From positions 1-64,000 of the forward strand of contig CALUBS010000006.1 of assembly GCA_943914355.1 (NCBI GenBank): a stretch of DNA of 64,000 nucleotides, in the 5' to 3' direction. A model generated the notes under the pieces. The model searched no databases and was not told where the DNA came from. It saw only the letters and a program-made list of their open reading frames with translations. Made by a program: the position numbers and the translations under genes. Position 1 is the stretch's first letter. Every line of letters starts with the position of its first letter. Source of the stretch: an uncultured Corynebacterium sp. Lineage in GTDB: Bacteria; Actinomycetota; Actinomycetes; Mycobacteriales; Mycobacteriaceae. This document shows positions 29,175 through 39,042 of the stretch, one piece after another.

Positions 29175-29936
29175 ATGGTAACGCTTCACCGCGTCAGTGA
29201 TGTAGATGACCTTATTTCCCAAGCCGCACTCAAATTTATTGAGACCATCGCCGGAATTCAGGCTGGCAACGGTGGCATCCATGGTGACGGCGTAGCAAGA
29301 ATCGTACTAACGGGTGGGGGCGCAGGAATCGGACTGCTGCACGAGCTTGCGCGCCTTGACTTTTCCGCCCAACAGCAAGGTGAAAACTACCCTGCCCTGC
29401 GTATCGATTGGTCCCGCGTGCACATCTTCTTTGGCGATGAGCGCAATGTTCCGGTCAGCGACCCAGATTCCAACGAAGGTCAAGCGCGTTCCGCGCTGCT
29501 CGATCACGTCGATATTCCAGATCAGAATATCCACGGATTCGACCTCGGTGCGGTCTCCATGGAGGCTGCCGCCAATGCTTACGAGCCGGAGCTGAAAGAC
29601 TTCGCACCTTTAGGCTTCGATCTACACCTTTTGGGCATGGGCGCAGAAGGCCACATTAACTCCCTGTTCCCCCACTCTCCTGCCATCCGTGAGCAGGAAG
29701 AACTCGCGGTACCGGTACACGATTCTCCCAAGCCACCCAGCGAGCGCATTACCCTCACGTTGCCGGCGGTCAATAGGTCCGAGCGCGTCTGGCTCTTGGT
29801 TGCCGGGGAGGAAAAGGCCGCTGCTGCAAAGAGCATCGTTGACGGCGTCGACGCTGAGGAGTGCCCAGCGGCCGGTGCGCAAGGGACGAAGGAGACGATC
29901 CTCTTCCTTGCTGACGATGCCGCGCAGGAACTTTAA
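29175..29936 (+). CDS. pgl: 6-phosphogluconolactonase
   Basis: A 253-residue member of the glucosamine/galactosamine-6-phosphate isomerase superfamily, DevB type, hydrolysing 6-phosphogluconolactone. Motifs: VLTGGGAGIGLL (phosphate loop), HIFFGDERNVP, and LLGMGAEGHINSLFPHSP with the catalytic His region. It completes the zwf-opcA-pgl series; 6-phosphogluconate dehydrogenase is not in the window. The ribosome site is weak (AAAGGA 14 bases upstream). Confidence 0.93.
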   Translation: MVTLHRVSDVDDLISQAALKFIETIAGIQAGNGGIHGDGVARIVLTGGGAGIGLLHELARLDFSAQQQGENYPALRIDWSRVHIFFGDERNVPVSDPDSNEGQARSALLDHVDIPDQNIHGFDLGAVSMEAAANAYEPELKDFAPLGFDLHLLGMGAEGHINSLFPHSPAIREQEELAVPVHDSPKPPSERITLTLPAVNRSERVWLLVAGEEKAAAAKSIVDGVDAEECPAAGAQGTKETILFLADDAAQEL

Positions 29937-29968
29937 AAACATCGCCGCCCTTCCTGCTTAACGCACAA

Positions 29969-30030
29969 AGCACCGGTACCTCAGCCCCACCCTTTCTCTG
30001 CGAAAGGACACGGGATGAAGTACCGGCGCT
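29969..30030. terminator. Two-tier stem between convergent pgl and secG
   Basis: An outer stem AGCACCGGTAC (29969-29979) with GTACCGGCGCT (30020-30030), one mismatch, encloses an inner stem CCTTTC / GAAAGG (29991-29996, 30002-30007). It is placed to end transcripts from both sides. T-runs are short on both strands. Confidence 0.5.
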
Positions 30031-30046
30031 GTTGTTTGGCCGGGTC

Positions 30047-30283
30047 CTAGGCCGCGAAGGCCTGGATGAGGTTAAGGCCAACGATGCAGGCCAACCAGAT
30101 AATCACCATGACGATGGTATAGCGGTCCAAATTCTTTTCCACCACGGTCGAACCGGACAGGTTCGATTGCACACCGCCGCCGAAAAGGCTAGACAGGCCG
30201 CCGCCTTTGCCCTTGTGTAAAAGCACAAAGATGGACATCAAAATAGCTGAAATTAGCAAAATGATTTCCAGTGCTAAGACCAT
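30047..30283 (-). CDS. secG: SecG subunit of the Sec translocase
   Basis: A 78-residue protein with two membrane helices (about 3-23 and 52-76) and the conserved GGGLSSLFGGG loop between them, as in SecG. It helps SecYE and SecA export proteins. It is the last gene after tpiA, but separated from it by 198 bp that contain hairpins and no ppc gene. Confidence 0.92.
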   Translation of the reverse strand: MVLALEIILLISAILMSIFVLLHKGKGGGLSSLFGGGVQSNLSGSTVVEKNLDRYTIVMVIIWLACIVGLNLIQAFAA

Positions 30284-30481
30284 GAGGTTCTTCCTTTTCT
30301 CAACGTGCGCCCAGTGGCACCTTCGATGTACTACCGAAAGTCACGCTTGCCACCGGCGCGAAGTACTTACCTGCTTTGCCTACGCAAAGCAATCACAAGG
30401 GCCTACTGTACACCATGCCGCGGGCGGGGCTCACCCCAACCCGCGGCATACCAGTCACCTTGTGATGGTTGTTAACGCATG
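30284..30481 (-). other. Hairpin-rich spacer between tpiA and secG
   Basis: It holds an isolated hairpin GCTTTGC-CTAC-GCAAAGC (30373-30390) and a nested structure: TCACAAGG / CCTTGTGA (30393-30400, 30458-30465, extendable by one A-T pair), ATGCCGCGGG / CCCGCGGCAT (30415-30424, 30440-30449) and GGGG / CCCC (30426-30429, 30434-30437). No open frame or tRNA is recognisable. T-runs are short, so it may be a processing or attenuating element, or a small RNA. In C. glutamicum, as I recall, ppc stands here. Confidence 0.55.
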
Positions 30482-31264
30482 TTAACTAACGGCATTAGCT
30501 GCATTGGCGGCTAGCTTGGCGAAGTCCTCTCCTACCAAGGAAGCACCACCGATGAGGCCGCCGTCTACGTCCGGCTTGCTGACGATATCCGCAACGGAGT
30601 CAACCTTTACGGAACCGCCGTACAGGATGCGAATACCTTCGGCAACTTCGTCGCCCGCGAGTTCCTTGACCAAGCCACGGATGGCGGCGCACACTTCCTG
30701 CGCGTCATCCGCGGAGGCAACCTTGCCGGTGCCGATGGCCCACACGGGTTCGTAGGCGATAACCGTCTTGGATAGCTGCTCGGCGCTAAGTCCCTGCAGG
30801 GAATCGCGGGTTTGGTTCACCACGTAGTCAACGTGGGTGCCGGCCTCGCGCACGTCGAGTGGTTCGCCCACGCAGACGATGGGGCTGATGCCATTTTCCA
30901 AGGCCGCTGTGGCCTTTTCAGCGACCAGCTGGTCGGTTTCGCCGTGGTATTCGCGGCGCTCGGAGTGGCCAACGACTGCCCAGCTGCATCCCAGTTTGTT
31001 CAGCATCTGGCCGGATACCTCGCCGGTGTAGGCACCAGACTCGTGCTTGGAGATGTCCTGTGCACCGTAGGTGATCTTCAGCTTATCGCCCTCAACGAGC
31101 GTCTGAATCGTGCGGATATCGGTAAATGGAACCATGTAGGCTACATCTACCTTATCGTAGTAATCCTCCGGCAGGGAGAATGCGAACTTTTGAACGGAGC
31201 CGATGGCCTCAATGTGATCGAGGTTCATCTTCCAGTTGCCAGCAATAAGTGGTGTACGTGCCAT
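30482..31264 (-). CDS. tpiA: Triosephosphate isomerase
   Basis: A 260-residue TIM-barrel enzyme interconverting dihydroxyacetone phosphate and glyceraldehyde 3-phosphate. Lys in GNWKMN (about 11), His in VGHSERR (about 100) and Glu in [12 protein letters not shown] (about 172) are all in place, and the phosphate-binding GGSV near the C-terminus. Third gene of the gap-pgk-tpiA series, 45 bases after pgk. Confidence 0.97.
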   Translation of the reverse strand: MARTPLIAGNWKMNLDHIEAIGSVQKFAFSLPEDYYDKVDVAYMVPFTDIRTIQTLVEGDKLKITYGAQDISKHESGAYTGEVSGQMLNKLGCSWAVVGHSERREYHGETDQLVAEKATAALENGISPIVCVGEPLDVREAGTHVDYVVNQTRDSLQGLSAEQLSKTVIAYEPVWAIGTGKVASADDAQEVCAAIRGLVKELAGDEVAEGIRILYGGSVKVDSVADIVSKPDVDGGLIGGASLVGEDFAKLAANAANAVS

Positions 31265-31309
31265 AATTAGTCCTTTCTTTATACGCCTGTATTTAGCTGT
31301 TTAGGCGGT

Positions 31310-32527
31310 TTATGCTTCGAGCACGGAAACGCCCGGCAGCTCCTTGCCCTCGAGGTATTCGAGGGACGCGCCGCCGCCAGTGGAGATGTGGCTGACGCCA
31401 TCCTCATCGAGGCCCAGGGTGCGCACGGAGGCTGCGGAGTCGCCGCCGCCGACGACGGAGAAGGAACCGTTGGAGGAGGTGGCATCGATAATCGCCTGTG
31501 CCACCCCAGCGGTGCCCTTGGAGAAGGCTTCCATTTCGAATACGCCCATGGGGCCGTTCCAGAATACGGTCTTGGAATCTGCCAGTACTGCGGCGAATTC
31601 CTCGACGGACTTGGGTCCGATGTCCAGCGACATCCAGCCCTCAGGGATGCCATCGAGCTCCACGACCTTGGTCTCGGCGTCTGCGGCGAACTCGCTAGCG
31701 GCGGTGAGGTCTACCGGAAGGACAATCTTGTCGCCGAAGCGCTCCAGCAGGCTCTTGCAGTTTTCAATCTGGTCCTCTTGCAGCAAGGACTCCTGAACGT
31801 TGTAGCCCTTGGCTGCCAGCAGGGTGTAGCACATGCCGCCGCCGATGATGATCTTATCGGCCTTTCCAGCAAGTGCTTCGATAACGCCAAGCTTGTCAGA
31901 GACCTTTGCCCCACCCAGTACAACGACGTATGGGTGCGCCGAATCCTTTGCCACGGTGGACAATACGTCCAATTCCTTTTCCACCAGCTTGCCGGCGTAG
32001 GCGGGCAGGCGCTTGGCGACGTCATATACCGAGGTCTGCGCGCGGTGCACAACGCCGAAGCCATCGGAGACGAATGCGCCATTATCAGCAGCCAGGGCGA
32101 CGAGCTCGTCGGCGAATTCGCCGCGCTCTGCCTCATCCTTAGAGGTCTCGCGAGGATCAAAGCGGACATTTTCTACCAGCATGACATCGCCGCTGTTTAG
32201 CCCGTTTGCGCGCTCGTGGGCGTCTTCGCCTGTGACGTCGTTGGCCAAGGCAACGTACTGATCTAGGGCCTCGGACAACGCTTCTGCGACAGGAGCCAGG
32301 GAGTACTTGGAATTTACCTCACCCTTGGGGCGGCCGAGGTGGGCGGAAAGGATGACCTTCGCGCCGCCATCAACAAGAGCCTGAATCGTGGGAAGAGATG
32401 CGGTGATGCGGCCGGGGTCGGTGATATTTTCGTCATCATCCAGCGGCACGTTGAAGTCAGAACGAACCAGAATGTGGCGGTCCTCTACGCCTTCTTCTAG
32501 CAGGTTATCTAGGGTCTTAAAAGCCAT
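31310..32527 (-). CDS. pgk: Phosphoglycerate kinase
   Basis: A 405-residue enzyme making ATP from 1,3-bisphosphoglycerate. N-terminal substrate motif [19 protein letters not shown] and the C-terminal nucleotide segment [11 protein letters not shown] are present. AAAGGAG is 7 bases before the ATG. A strong terminator lies between gap and pgk, so pgk either has its own promoter or is read only partly from the gap promoter. Confidence 0.97.
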   Translation of the reverse strand: MAFKTLDNLLEEGVEDRHILVRSDFNVPLDDDENITDPGRITASLPTIQALVDGGAKVILSAHLGRPKGEVNSKYSLAPVAEALSEALDQYVALANDVTGEDAHERANGLNSGDVMLVENVRFDPRETSKDEAERGEFADELVALAADNGAFVSDGFGVVHRAQTSVYDVAKRLPAYAGKLVEKELDVLSTVAKDSAHPYVVVLGGAKVSDKLGVIEALAGKADKIIIGGGMCYTLLAAKGYNVQESLLQEDQIENCKSLLERFGDKIVLPVDLTAASEFAADAETKVVELDGIPEGWMSLDIGPKSVEEFAAVLADSKTVFWNGPMGVFEMEAFSKGTAGVAQAIIDATSSNGSFSVVGGGDSAASVRTLGLDEDGVSHISTGGGASLEYLEGKELPGVSVLEA

Positions 32528-32577
32528 GTGTTACTCCTTTTAAAGTGGATTCTGCAGTTAAGGTTGCTACATAAAAT

Positions 32578-32627
32578 GATACCGGCCACAACGTCGTGCC
32601 GTCAGGGCGCTCGTTGTGGCCGGTATC
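32578..32627 (-). terminator. 16-bp-stem terminator between gap and pgk
   Basis: GATACCGGCCACAACG (32578-32593) and CGTTGTGGCCGGTATC (32612-32627) pair perfectly over 16 bases around an 18-base loop. In the minus direction the stem is followed by ATTTTATG, so it should act as a Rho-independent terminator 28 bases after the gap stop. Confidence 0.8.
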
Positions 32628-32655
32628 GCATTAAGAGGTGCTCTGTATTAGAACT

Positions 32656-33690
<1,035 letters not shown>

Positions 33691-33789
33691 TTATTTCTAT
33701 GGGCCTACCGCGGGTCCTTCGAGTACTTTACTGCTCTGGGTGAGTAAGGTGCCCGAGGCTTTGCCCAACAACCGCAATACTACAGAGCC

Positions 33790-33795
33790 TTTATA
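33790..33795 (-). promoter_or_regulatory. Probable gap promoter -10
   Basis: On the minus strand the sequence reads GCGCTATAAAGG, a strong -10 (TATAAA) with TTGCAG 14 bases and GGCTTG 17 bases upstream as possible -35 elements. The implied leader is about 120 nucleotides to the GTG at 33663. Confidence 0.45.
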
Positions 33796-33946
33796 GCGCG
33801 TGCAGTGGGCTGCAAGCCTGACAACGCAGGATCTGAAAGTTTTCCGATCTAGGCGTACAATCTTCCCGAGTATTTTTGTTTTTCCGAATATTCAGGCTGT
33901 TTAAGCCCGTTTAAGTTGGTTCTTGTGGACTTTACACCGTTAATGT

Positions 33947-33958
33947 GTGATATATCAC
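33947..33958. promoter_or_regulatory. 12-bp perfect palindrome GTGATATATCAC
   Basis: A perfect palindrome roughly 160 bases upstream of the proposed gap transcription start and 250 bases before the permease ATG. It resembles CRP/GlxR half-sites (TGTGA / TCACA) but has a 4-base rather than 6-base spacer and lacks the final A, so it is not a standard GlxR box. It may be an operator for another regulator. Confidence 0.35.
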
Positions 33959-34208
33959 TACACGTGGGCGTTCCCCTACTTCACCGCACACCAGTCCTCC
34001 AAAGACACAGTGCTATAAATTACTTGACCCAAATCACACAGCATTCTTTATGACGCGATATGCTTGCGCTAACTCACTGTGTTCCAGGTAGCACTCGGGC
34101 ATTCGCTGGGCGCTAATCTCTCGCCTGAAACGCGTGGGCAATAAATTTACATCCCTCGCAGACCGAATGCGCCTGCGATAGTACCCCCGTTAGAATCGAG
34201 GATACTCA

Positions 34209-35855
34209 ATGTTTGAGATAAACACCTCTGTTGTGGGAGACAGTCTTGGGCTCACCGCGCTCGTGGCGATTCTCCCCCTCGTAGCCTTTTTCATTATGTT
34301 GATGGGCTTTAAAGCCCGCGCACATACTTCGGGAGCCGTCGCCCTTGCGACCTCCATCATCCTAGCCATAGTTGCCTTTGCGATGCCCGTGGATATGGCA
34401 CTGTCTTCCGCGGTCCGCGGTGGGCTCTTCGGCCTACTGCCCATCGTCTGGGTCATTATTACAGCGATTTGGTTTTACGAGATCACGGTCGCCTCGGGCC
34501 GCTTCGAAGATCTACGTAAGACCTTCGACCTCTTGGGCGATGGCGATATCCGCATCCAGTCGATGCTCATCGCCTTCTGTTTCGGTGGCCTCCTTGAAGC
34601 CCTTGCGGGCTTCGGTGCCCCCGTGGCCATCACCGCCACGATGATTATGGCGCTCGGCGTAAAGCCCCTGCGCGCAGCCACGGTAGTCCTTATTGCGAAT
34701 ACCGCTCCAGTCGCGTTCGGTGCGGTTGGTATTCCGGTCACCACCGCCGGTGAAGTCGGCGGACGTACTGCCGAGCAAACCCAAGATATTGCCGGCCTTA
34801 TTGCCCTGCAGGTCTTGGTCATTGCCGCCATCGTCCCGTTCCTTATCGCATTCATCCTGGACGGCATGCGCGGTGTGAAGGAAACAGCGCCCGCTGCCGC
34901 AGTCATCGGTATTTCCTTTGCCGGCGCGCAGTGGCTTACCGCCACCTTCTTCGCCTACCAGCTCACCAACGTTATTGCCTGCATCGTGTCCCTGGGTGCT
35001 GCTTTCATCTTCCTCCGCATGTGGAAGCCACGGGGTGTTACCCAGCTGCGCGAGCGTATGGAGCTACCTGCCGCAGAAACCACGACCGACCTCAACGGCC
35101 GCCGCATCTGGATGGCGCTGCTGCCCTACGCCGTCGTTACCGCAGTATTTGCCGTTGCTACCGCAGCACCAGCAATCTTCGGCTTCTGGAAGCTGAAGTT
35201 CGCATGGCCGCTGCTTGATGGCACCGTCATCGGCACTAACGGTGAGGCCATGGACACCAGCTTTAGCTTCAATGTCTTTGGCAACCCAGGTACCTTGCTC
35301 TTGCTCTCCGGCATTATTGTGGCCATCGTTTACCGCTTCTGGAACGAAAACGGCCGCTACAAGCTCAGCTTCTCCCAACCCGTGCAGGCCTTCGGTGAAG
35401 TTGCCAACCGTATGAAATTCTCTGGGCTGACCATCGTTTTGGTCCTCGCTTTGGCCTACACGATGAACTACTCGGGTCAGACCATCGCCATCGGTGAATT
35501 CGTCTCCTCCGCAGGCTCCATCTTCGCGCTCTTCGCACCCGTGCTGGGCTGGATTGGTACCGCGGTGACCGGCTCCGATACCTCTGCGAACGCGCTCTTT
35601 GGCAACCTGCAGGTTGCGGCCGCCGACCGCATTGGTGTGAACCCTGACCTCATGCTGGCTGCCAATACCGCCGGTGGTGTTGTGGGTAAGATGATTTCGC
35701 CACAATCACTGGCCATCGCGGCAACCGCCGTATCCATGGAAGGCAAGGAATCTGTCATCCTGAAAAACGTCGTTGGCTACTCCATCGCGTTCCTGGCCGT
35801 CGTCTGTGTCATCGTCTTCTTGATGACCAACGTCCTGGGCTTCTTGGTCCCATAA
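34209..35855 (+). CDS. lldP: L-lactate permease (LctP/LldP family)
   Basis: A 548-residue membrane protein with about 13-14 helices. Family traits are GGLLEALAGFGAPVAITATM in the first half and the repeated C-terminal GTAVTGSDTSANALFGNLQ signature. It imports L-lactate by proton symport and may also carry glycolate. No lactate dehydrogenase gene lies beside it. It sits between gap and whiA on the opposite strand, with its own promoter region and a very strong terminator, a self-contained unit. Confidence 0.9.
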   Translation: MFEINTSVVGDSLGLTALVAILPLVAFFIMLMGFKARAHTSGAVALATSIILAIVAFAMPVDMALSSAVRGGLFGLLPIVWVIITAIWFYEITVASGRFEDLRKTFDLLGDGDIRIQSMLIAFCFGGLLEALAGFGAPVAITATMIMALGVKPLRAATVVLIANTAPVAFGAVGIPVTTAGEVGGRTAEQTQDIAGLIALQVLVIAAIVPFLIAFILDGMRGVKETAPAAAVIGISFAGAQWLTATFFAYQLTNVIACIVSLGAAFIFLRMWKPRGVTQLRERMELPAAETTTDLNGRRIWMALLPYAVVTAVFAVATAAPAIFGFWKLKFAWPLLDGTVIGTNGEAMDTSFSFNVFGNPGTLLLLSGIIVAIVYRFWNENGRYKLSFSQPVQAFGEVANRMKFSGLTIVLVLALAYTMNYSGQTIAIGEFVSSAGSIFALFAPVLGWIGTAVTGSDTSANALFGNLQVAAADRIGVNPDLMLAANTAGGVVGKMISPQSLAIAATAVSMEGKESVILKNVVGYSIAFLAVVCVIVFLMTNVLGFLVP

Positions 35856-35902
35856 AACGCAAGCCACCACTGGCTATAAGCGCCTCAGCCGAGGCACAAC
35901 AC

Positions 35903-35944
35903 AAGGCGGGAGGGAAAGCACCTCAATGCTTTCCTTCCCGCCTT
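35903..35944. terminator. 18-bp-stem terminator between lldP and whiA
   Basis: Bases 35903-35920 (AAGGCGGGAGGGAAAGCA) pair with 35927-35944 through 18 positions with one G-U pair and a CCTCAA loop. TTT closes the plus-strand side. It is symmetrical enough to end both lldP and the long minus-strand whiA transcript. Confidence 0.85.
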
Positions 35945-35982
35945 TCGTGGTTCAAAGTTCCAGAGCCAATCGTGCCCCGCGA

Positions 35983-36972
35983 CTAAGAGTCACCAAAAAG
36001 ATCGTCTGAGATGGACTCATTAGTATCGGGGATGTCCAGTTCTTCGGCCCGCTTATCCGCCATGGATAATAAGCGCCGAATGCGCCCTGCCACCGCATCT
36101 TTGGTCATAGGCGGATCCGCCAGCCTGCCGAGCTCCTCCAACGAGGCCTCGCGGTGCTGCACGCGCAAGCGGCCGGCATCGGCTAGGTGCTCAGGAACGT
36201 CATCCCCCAAAATTTCCATCGCCCTATCTACGCGCGCCGCGGCGGTGACGGCGGCCCGTGCCGAGCGGCGCAGGTTGGCATCATCAAAATTATCCAACCG
36301 GCGCGATGTATCGTGCGCTTCGCGCTTTACCCGCTTCTTTTCCCAAGACAGGCGGGTCACTTGCGCGCCCATGCGGGTAAGCAACGCGCCAATGGCATCG
36401 CCGTCGCGGACGACCACGCGATCTTCGCCGCGGGTCTCTTTAGTCTTTGCGGAAATTCCCAGGCGCCGTGCGCATCCCACGAGTGCCAACGCGGCCTCCT
36501 GGCAGGGGCAGCTGACTTCCAATGCTGAAGAACGCCCGGGTTCCGTCAGGCTACCGTGCGCAAGGAAGGCACCGCGCCACGCCGCCTCGCTATCAGCCAC
36601 GGTGCCGGAAATGACCTGCGGCGGAAGCCCCACCACGGCGTGACCGGAGCGGGTAATCAGACCTAGGCGGCGGGTAAGCTCTTTTGCCCCTTTAGTGATG
36701 CGCACGATGACGCGCGATCTCTTCACCGTCCCCGCAGGGCCGACAACGTGGCTTTCCGCTTCGATCCCGTAGAGCTCGTCTAAAGCCACGAGGATGCGCT
36801 GCGCAATAGCCTGGTTATCGAGCTCCAGCTCATAGGCCATGCTCTCACCAGAGACATCTACTTCTCCGGCAAAGCGCAGGATCGATGCGAGCTCCGCAGC
36901 GCGCGCGGACTGACGTGTCACGCCAACCGCCGCTAGTTCTTCTTTGACCTGTTCGGTCAACGGTGTGGTCAC
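35983..36972 (-). CDS. whiA: DNA-binding protein WhiA
   Basis: A 329-residue protein with an N-terminal degenerate LAGLIDADG homing-endonuclease fold (about 85-215, with [10 protein letters not shown]) and a C-terminal helix-turn-helix (about 245-310; [14 protein letters not shown] at the end). WhiA acts in cell division and sporulation control in actinobacteria. Start is GTG at 36972. The next genes upstream, yvcK and rapZ, are its usual companions. A 143-bp gap separates it from yvcK and may hold a promoter. Confidence 0.95.
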   Translation of the reverse strand: MTTPLTEQVKEELAAVGVTRQSARAAELASILRFAGEVDVSGESMAYELELDNQAIAQRILVALDELYGIEAESHVVGPAGTVKRSRVIVRITKGAKELTRRLGLITRSGHAVVGLPPQVISGTVADSEAAWRGAFLAHGSLTEPGRSSALEVSCPCQEAALALVGCARRLGISAKTKETRGEDRVVVRDGDAIGALLTRMGAQVTRLSWEKKRVKREAHDTSRRLDNFDDANLRRSARAAVTAAARVDRAMEILGDDVPEHLADAGRLRVQHREASLEELGRLADPPMTKDAVAGRIRRLLSMADKRAEELDIPDTNESISDDLFGDS

Positions 36973-37115
36973 CTAGTTCGCCCCATTTCTCTGTCACAGT
37001 CACGAATGACGCTTGTGCAATGCACGGTCCCACGCACACCAACTACTGCGTGGGAAACGGAATTTTCTCATTTTACCGTGTCCCGCGCCCTGAGGACTGG
37101 CTGGCCTGAACTTAG

Positions 37116-38093
37116 CTAGGCCCGCCGGTACTCGTTATAAAGATCCACGATGACAGAAGAAAGTTTGTCTGGATCGTGTTTCATCAATCGCTGTCCATTG
37201 TCATCCTGGATACTGACATCTGCAAATACCGCGCGTGCGCCCAAGGCTTGCGCAGCGCGCTGTACATATACCCGTTCGCTCTCATTTGGCAGCGCTGCCG
37301 CATCTAGGACGATGCGGTCGATGCGTAGATCCGGGGCGTGACGAGCCAGCACATGCACGTGGCGCTCCGCGGAAAAGCCTTGGGTTTCTCCCGGTTCGGC
37401 TGACAGGTTGAGCATCACGACGCGCAAAGCATCGGACTCAGAAATAGCCTGCACGATTTCTGGCACCAAGGTATGCGGTAATACCGAACTAAACCAGGAT
37501 CCTGGACCGATGGTAATAAGATCTGCTTGCCTAATAGCCTCCAGCGCGGCGGGATTGGCTTCCGGGGCTTCAGGCAGGATTCGCACGCGCCGCACATGCC
37601 CCGGCGTCGATGCCACCGCGACCTGGCCGCGGACCTGGCGCATGACCCGGGGGTCATCGTCAAGCCCTGAGACATCAGCCTCAATCTCTAAGGGATGCGG
37701 GACCACGGGGATGACCCGCCCGTGCGAGTGCGTTAGCTCTGCTACCGCGTCCAAGGCGGCCTGGTAATCGCCCAAGACCCCGGTCAAACCGGCGATCATG
37801 AGGTTGCCCACGGCGTGGCCCGCCATGGCGCCATTGCCGCCGAAGCGATGCTGGAGGGTCTTGCCCCACAGCTCGCCTACGCGATTGTCATCGGCTAGCG
37901 CGGCCAACGCCATGCGCAGGTCACCAGGCGGAATGATATCCAATTCTCGGCGCAGGCGCCCCGAGGATCCGCCATCATCGGCGACCGTCACGATGGCAGA
38001 AATATCCGCCGCATTGCTGCGCCTAGCGGATAAAAGTGTTTGATAAAGACCATGGCCGCCGCCAAGGCAGACCATATGAGAAGGGTGTTTCAT
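37116..38093 (-). CDS. yvcK: YvcK/CofD-like gluconeogenesis factor
   Basis: A 325-residue protein of the YvcK (UPF0052) group. It has the N-terminal GGGHGLYQTLLSAR nucleotide-sugar binding motif and VTVADDGGSSGRLRRELDIIPPGDLRMAL, the signature of the family. YvcK binds UDP-sugars and links carbon supply to cell-wall synthesis. It stands between rapZ and whiA, as in most Gram-positive bacteria. Confidence 0.92.
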   Translation of the reverse strand: MKHPSHMVCLGGGHGLYQTLLSARRSNAADISAIVTVADDGGSSGRLRRELDIIPPGDLRMALAALADDNRVGELWGKTLQHRFGGNGAMAGHAVGNLMIAGLTGVLGDYQAALDAVAELTHSHGRVIPVVPHPLEIEADVSGLDDDPRVMRQVRGQVAVASTPGHVRRVRILPEAPEANPAALEAIRQADLITIGPGSWFSSVLPHTLVPEIVQAISESDALRVVMLNLSAEPGETQGFSAERHVHVLARHAPDLRIDRIVLDAAALPNESERVYVQRAAQALGARAVFADVSIQDDNGQRLMKHDPDKLSSVIVDLYNEYRRA

Positions 38094-38116
38094 ACAGTTT
38101 TTAATGCTCCTCAGCC

Positions 38117-38989
38117 CTAATTGCGGGCAATATCCCGGTGCAAAATGCTGACGTCAAGGGTGTCATTGGCGCGCAGGCGCTTGGCGATGTCCTCTGCTAC
38201 CGCAACCGAGCGGTGATGCCCGCCCGTGCAGCCGACGCCCACGGTGATGAAGTTCTTTCCCTCGTGCCGGTATCCCTCCAGCATGGTAGAAAACATGGCG
38301 ACAAAATTATCCACGAATTTCTGTGCGGCAGGCTGCGACAGGACATAATCCGCCACAGGCGCATCTGTACCGCGGCAGCCGCGCAGCTCCGGAATCCAGT
38401 AAGGATTGGGCAAAAAGCGCACGTCGACGACGATATCCGCATCGCGCGGGGAACCATTCTTAAAACCAAACGATTCCACCGTGACGTGCTGGTTGGTATT
38501 TTGAAATTCGCCAAACGCAGCTTCGATAGCCCGGCGCAAGTCATGAATCGAGAGGTTCGTGGAATCAATGATGATATCGGAGCGATCCCGAATTTCCGCC
38601 ACCACTTGGCGTTCGCGTTGGATGCCCACCTTTAAGGTATCGTCGCCCTGCAAAGGGTGGGTGCGCCGCACGGAGTCGAAGCGACGGATGAGCACATCAT
38701 CGCGTGCATCGAGAAACAGAACGGTGGGTTTCATGCCCAATGCCGTTAGCTCATCAATGGTTTCCATGAGGGAACCCGGAAACATGCGAGACCGCACGTC
38801 CGTTACCGCGGCGACCTTTTCAACGGGTGTTTCTTCCTCGTTGCACAATTTCCACAGGTCCACGATGGCGCGCGGCGGGATATTATGCGCCACATAGTAG
38901 CCCTTGTCCTCAAAAACCTTGGCGGCGGAACTCAACCCGCCGCCGGACATGCCGGTAATCAAGATGGGCGGAGTATCGAAGTGCGTCAT
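38117..38989 (-). CDS. rapZ: RapZ nucleotide-binding protein, P-loop lacking lysine
   Basis: A 290-residue RapZ/YvcJ protein. The N-terminal P-loop region reads GMSGGGLSS (13-21), so the usual GK[ST] lysine is Leu19. The Walker B-like [15 protein letters not shown] and the C-terminal [17 protein letters not shown] are normal. In E. coli RapZ controls glucosamine-6-phosphate synthase through small RNAs; in actinobacteria the role is open. I chose the ATG at 38989: TAGACT (38997-39002) ends 7 bases before it, and no ribosome site exists, so it may be leaderless; a GTG at 38995 is the alternative. Confidence 0.88.
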   Translation of the reverse strand: MTHFDTPPILITGMSGGGLSSAAKVFEDKGYYVAHNIPPRAIVDLWKLCNEEETPVEKVAAVTDVRSRMFPGSLMETIDELTALGMKPTVLFLDARDDVLIRRFDSVRRTHPLQGDDTLKVGIQRERQVVAEIRDRSDIIIDSTNLSIHDLRRAIEAAFGEFQNTNQHVTVESFGFKNGSPRDADIVVDVRFLPNPYWIPELRGCRGTDAPVADYVLSQPAAQKFVDNFVAMFSTMLEGYRHEGKNFITVGVGCTGGHHRSVAVAEDIAKRLRANDTLDVSILHRDIARN

Positions 38990-38996
38990 GCCCACT

Positions 38997-39002
38997 AGTC
39001 TA
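38997..39002 (-). promoter_or_regulatory. -10 hexamer of a possible leaderless promoter for rapZ
   Basis: On the minus strand TAGACT ends 7 bases before the ATG at 38989, within the 53-bp gap after uvrC. A transcript start at the ATG would make the rapZ-yvcK message leaderless. The -35 region is weak. Confidence 0.4.
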
Positions 39003-39042
39003 GCGTTTTCGCGCTCCGCACTTCTGCTGGAAGGCTGCTTAT

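Noticed and set aside
33947..33958. GlxR (CRP-type) binding site
   Set aside because: The halves TGTGA and TCACT have a 4-base spacer instead of 6 and lack the final A; kept only as an unassigned palindrome.
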